Assembly (NCBI GenBank): GCA_902479205.1
Contig: CABSNX010000029.1
Coordinates: forward strand, 1 to 13,754
Reading direction: 5' to 3'
Length of the DNA stretch: 13,754 nucleotides
Source: an uncultured Collinsella sp.
Lineage (GTDB): Bacteria; Actinomycetota; Coriobacteriia; Coriobacteriales; Coriobacteriaceae
Made by a program: the position numbers and the translations under genes. Below the pieces are notes generated by a model, which worked only from the letters and a program-made list of their open reading frames with translations, had not been told where the DNA came from and ran no database searches. How positions within the stretch are numbered: position 1 is the stretch's first letter; each line of letters begins with the position of its first letter. This document shows positions 12,351 to 13,754 of this stretch, piece after piece.

Positions 12351-13754
12351 CTACTTCTTAATGCCGCGTCCCAGACGCTTGGCGACCGACGCCACGGCGT
12401 CCTCGCTGGCCGGTCCGCAGCTCGCGCAGCCGTCATGGGCACGCATCTGGCCGGTGACCTCGTCCATCGCGAGCGGCGCCACCTTCTCGAGCTTAAAGCC
12501 CTTGCCGGCGCGCATGTTTTCCTTGGCCACGCTGATCATGAGCTTAATGCGGTTGAGCTGGTTGACCTCAGATGCACCGGGGTCGTAGTCCACCGCAACG
12601 ATGTTGCTCTCGGGATGCTGACGGCGCAGCTCCTTGATCACGGCCTTGCCCACCACGTGATTGGGCAGGCACGCGAAGGGCTGCGTGCAGATGATGTTGG
12701 GCGCGCCATGGTCAATCAGGTCGAGCATCTCGGCCGTGAGCAACCAGCCCTCGCCCATGTTGTTGCACACCGACAGCACCGTACGGGCCTTGTCCGCCAT
12801 GGCGCCGATGCGCTCGGGTGCCTCAAAGCGCTCGGACTTTTCGAGCATCTCCTCCACCGGCGTGCGCATCCAGTCCACCAGCTTAATGAGCGCCTGCATA
12901 CCAGCGCGCGTAGTGGCAGAGCTTCCCAGCTCGTCCTTCTGCAGCTCAGCGTTGCTCATGGAGTACAGGAAGAAGTCGAGCAGGCCCGGTACCACGGCCT
13001 CGCAGCCCTCGCGCTCGATGACATCGACCACGTGGTTGTTGGCCGTAGGGTGGAACTTGACCAGGATCTCGCCGACCACGCCCACGCGCGGCTTGGTGCC
13101 CTCGCCCACGAGCGGCATGGTGTCGAACGCGTGGATGGCCTCACGCGCAAGCTTGGTGTAGTTGTGGTGGTTGAACTTGGGCGCCAGCTTGCGGGCGCGC
13201 GCCATGTACTCCTCGTAGAGTGCGTTGGCGGCACCGGGCATGGCCTCGTACGGGCGGCAGCGATAGAGCATCTGCATCATCACGTCGCCAAAGAGCACCG
13301 CGTACACGGCCTGCTTAAGCAGCGCCGGCGTAATCTTAAAGCCGGGATTGTCCTCGCCGAGCGCCACGGCCGAAAGCGAGATCACCGGGATTTCAGGGTG
13401 GCCGCTCTCGCGTAGGGCTTTGCGGATGAGTGCAATGTAGTTGGTGGCACGGCAGCCGCCGCCGGTCTGGCTGATAACCACGGCCGTCTTGGACAAATCG
13501 TACCGACCGCTCTCGATGGCCTCCATGATCTGGCCCGTCACCAGAATCGACGGATAGCAGATGTCGTTGTTCACATAGCGCAGGCCGGCCTCGACGGCGT
13601 CGTGGTCGGTCGAGGGCAGCAGCTCCAAGTTGTAGCCAGCACCGCGGAATACCTCTTTGACCAGGTCAAAGTGAATCGGTGCCATCTGCGGGCACAGGAT
13701 GGTATAGCCCTCGTCGCGCATCTGCTCGGTAAAGGGCACCTTGGGCCTGTCTCT
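12351..13754 (-). CDS. 2-hydroxyacyl-CoA dehydratase activase-like protein, C-terminal part
   Basis: The last 467 residues of a gene that enters from the right edge; the frame stays open to base 13754, so the GTG at 13737-13739 is internal and not the start. The visible part resembles the C-terminal third of the long (about 1,400-residue) fusion proteins that join BadF/HgdC-type ATPase activase domains to a dehydratase D-component-like domain. Evidence is RPKVPFTEQM then GYTILCPQMAPIHFDL near the visible start, NNDICYPSILVTGQI, SQTGGGCRATNYIALIRKAL (about 13430-13470) and a cysteine pair DGCASCG near the end, all likely Fe-S ligands. Activases use ATP hydrolysis to push an electron into a dehydratase that removes water from 2-hydroxyacyl-CoA in amino-acid fermentation. 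Many genomes carry these long proteins without the dehydratase beside them, so the substrate is unknown. A strong terminator follows. Confidence 0.85.
   Translation of the reverse strand, partial: RDRPKVPFTEQMRDEGYTILCPQMAPIHFDLVKEVFRGAGYNLELLPSTDHDAVEAGLRYVNNDICYPSILVTGQIMEAIESGRYDLSKTAVVISQTGGGCRATNYIALIRKALRESGHPEIPVISLSAVALGEDNPGFKITPALLKQAVYAVLFGDVMMQMLYRCRPYEAMPGAANALYEEYMARARKLAPKFNHHNYTKLAREAIHAFDTMPLVGEGTKPRVGVVGEILVKFHPTANNHVVDVIEREGCEAVVPGLLDFFLYSMSNAELQKDELGSSATTRAGMQALIKLVDWMRTPVEEMLEKSERFEAPERIGAMADKARTVLSVCNNMGEGWLLTAEMLDLIDHGAPNIICTQPFACLPNHVVGKAVIKELRRQHPESNIVAVDYDPGASEVNQLNRIKLMISVAKENMRAGKGFKLEKVAPLAMDEVTGQMRAHDGCASCGPASEDAVASVAKRLGRGIKK

Noticed and set aside
12180..13415. 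411-codon plus-strand reading frame opposite the activase-like gene
   Set aside because: Antisense shadow of a gene with conserved Fe-S motifs; it also crosses the terminator hairpin.

Overview
The window is about 13.75 kb of GC-rich bacterial DNA, with some AT-rich intergenic patches. It most resembles a gut Coriobacteriia genome of the Collinsella type (Actinomycetota). That placement is an inference from gene families and GC-rich codon use, not a search result. Eleven genes are supported, two of them cut by the window ends. No tRNA, rRNA, CRISPR array, prophage or transposase gene was seen.

Left part (1-5624), all on the minus strand: the 5' end of a YebC/TACO1 translation-factor gene; a 727-aa polytopic membrane protein that looks like a GT-C-type glycosyltransferase (DUF6020-like); lgt (prolipoprotein diacylglyceryl transferase); a small Nfu/NifU-type Fe-S scaffold; a dCMP deaminase; and coaX (type III pantothenate kinase). 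These are housekeeping genes for cofactor, nucleotide, Fe-S and envelope metabolism. Each has its own Shine-Dalgarno site and the gaps are 87-170 bp, so they form a co-oriented cluster rather than one tight operon.

Middle (5625-8989): a divergent intergenic region carrying a perfect 37-bp inverted repeat separates coaX from two plus-strand genes, an OPT-family transporter with a strong terminator and a DUF389 membrane protein with its own promoter and a canonical EF-hand loop.

Right part (8990-13754), minus strand: a Tat-exported lipoprotein arylsulfotransferase with all expected catalytic residues; a divergent 3-hydroxyacyl-CoA dehydrogenase; a 416-bp intergenic region with an inverted repeat and a terminator; and the C-terminal part of a large 2-hydroxyacyl-CoA dehydratase activase-like iron-sulfur protein.

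The most unusual material lies between genes. Three related GGGAC(A/G)GG-type elements (2662-2770, 4103-4139, 5682-5808) sit in intergenic gaps of the left cluster, and a separate inverted repeat lies at 12103-12233. They look like dispersed non-coding repeats, some placed to act as terminators or to border promoters. No complete new multi-gene system could be supported.
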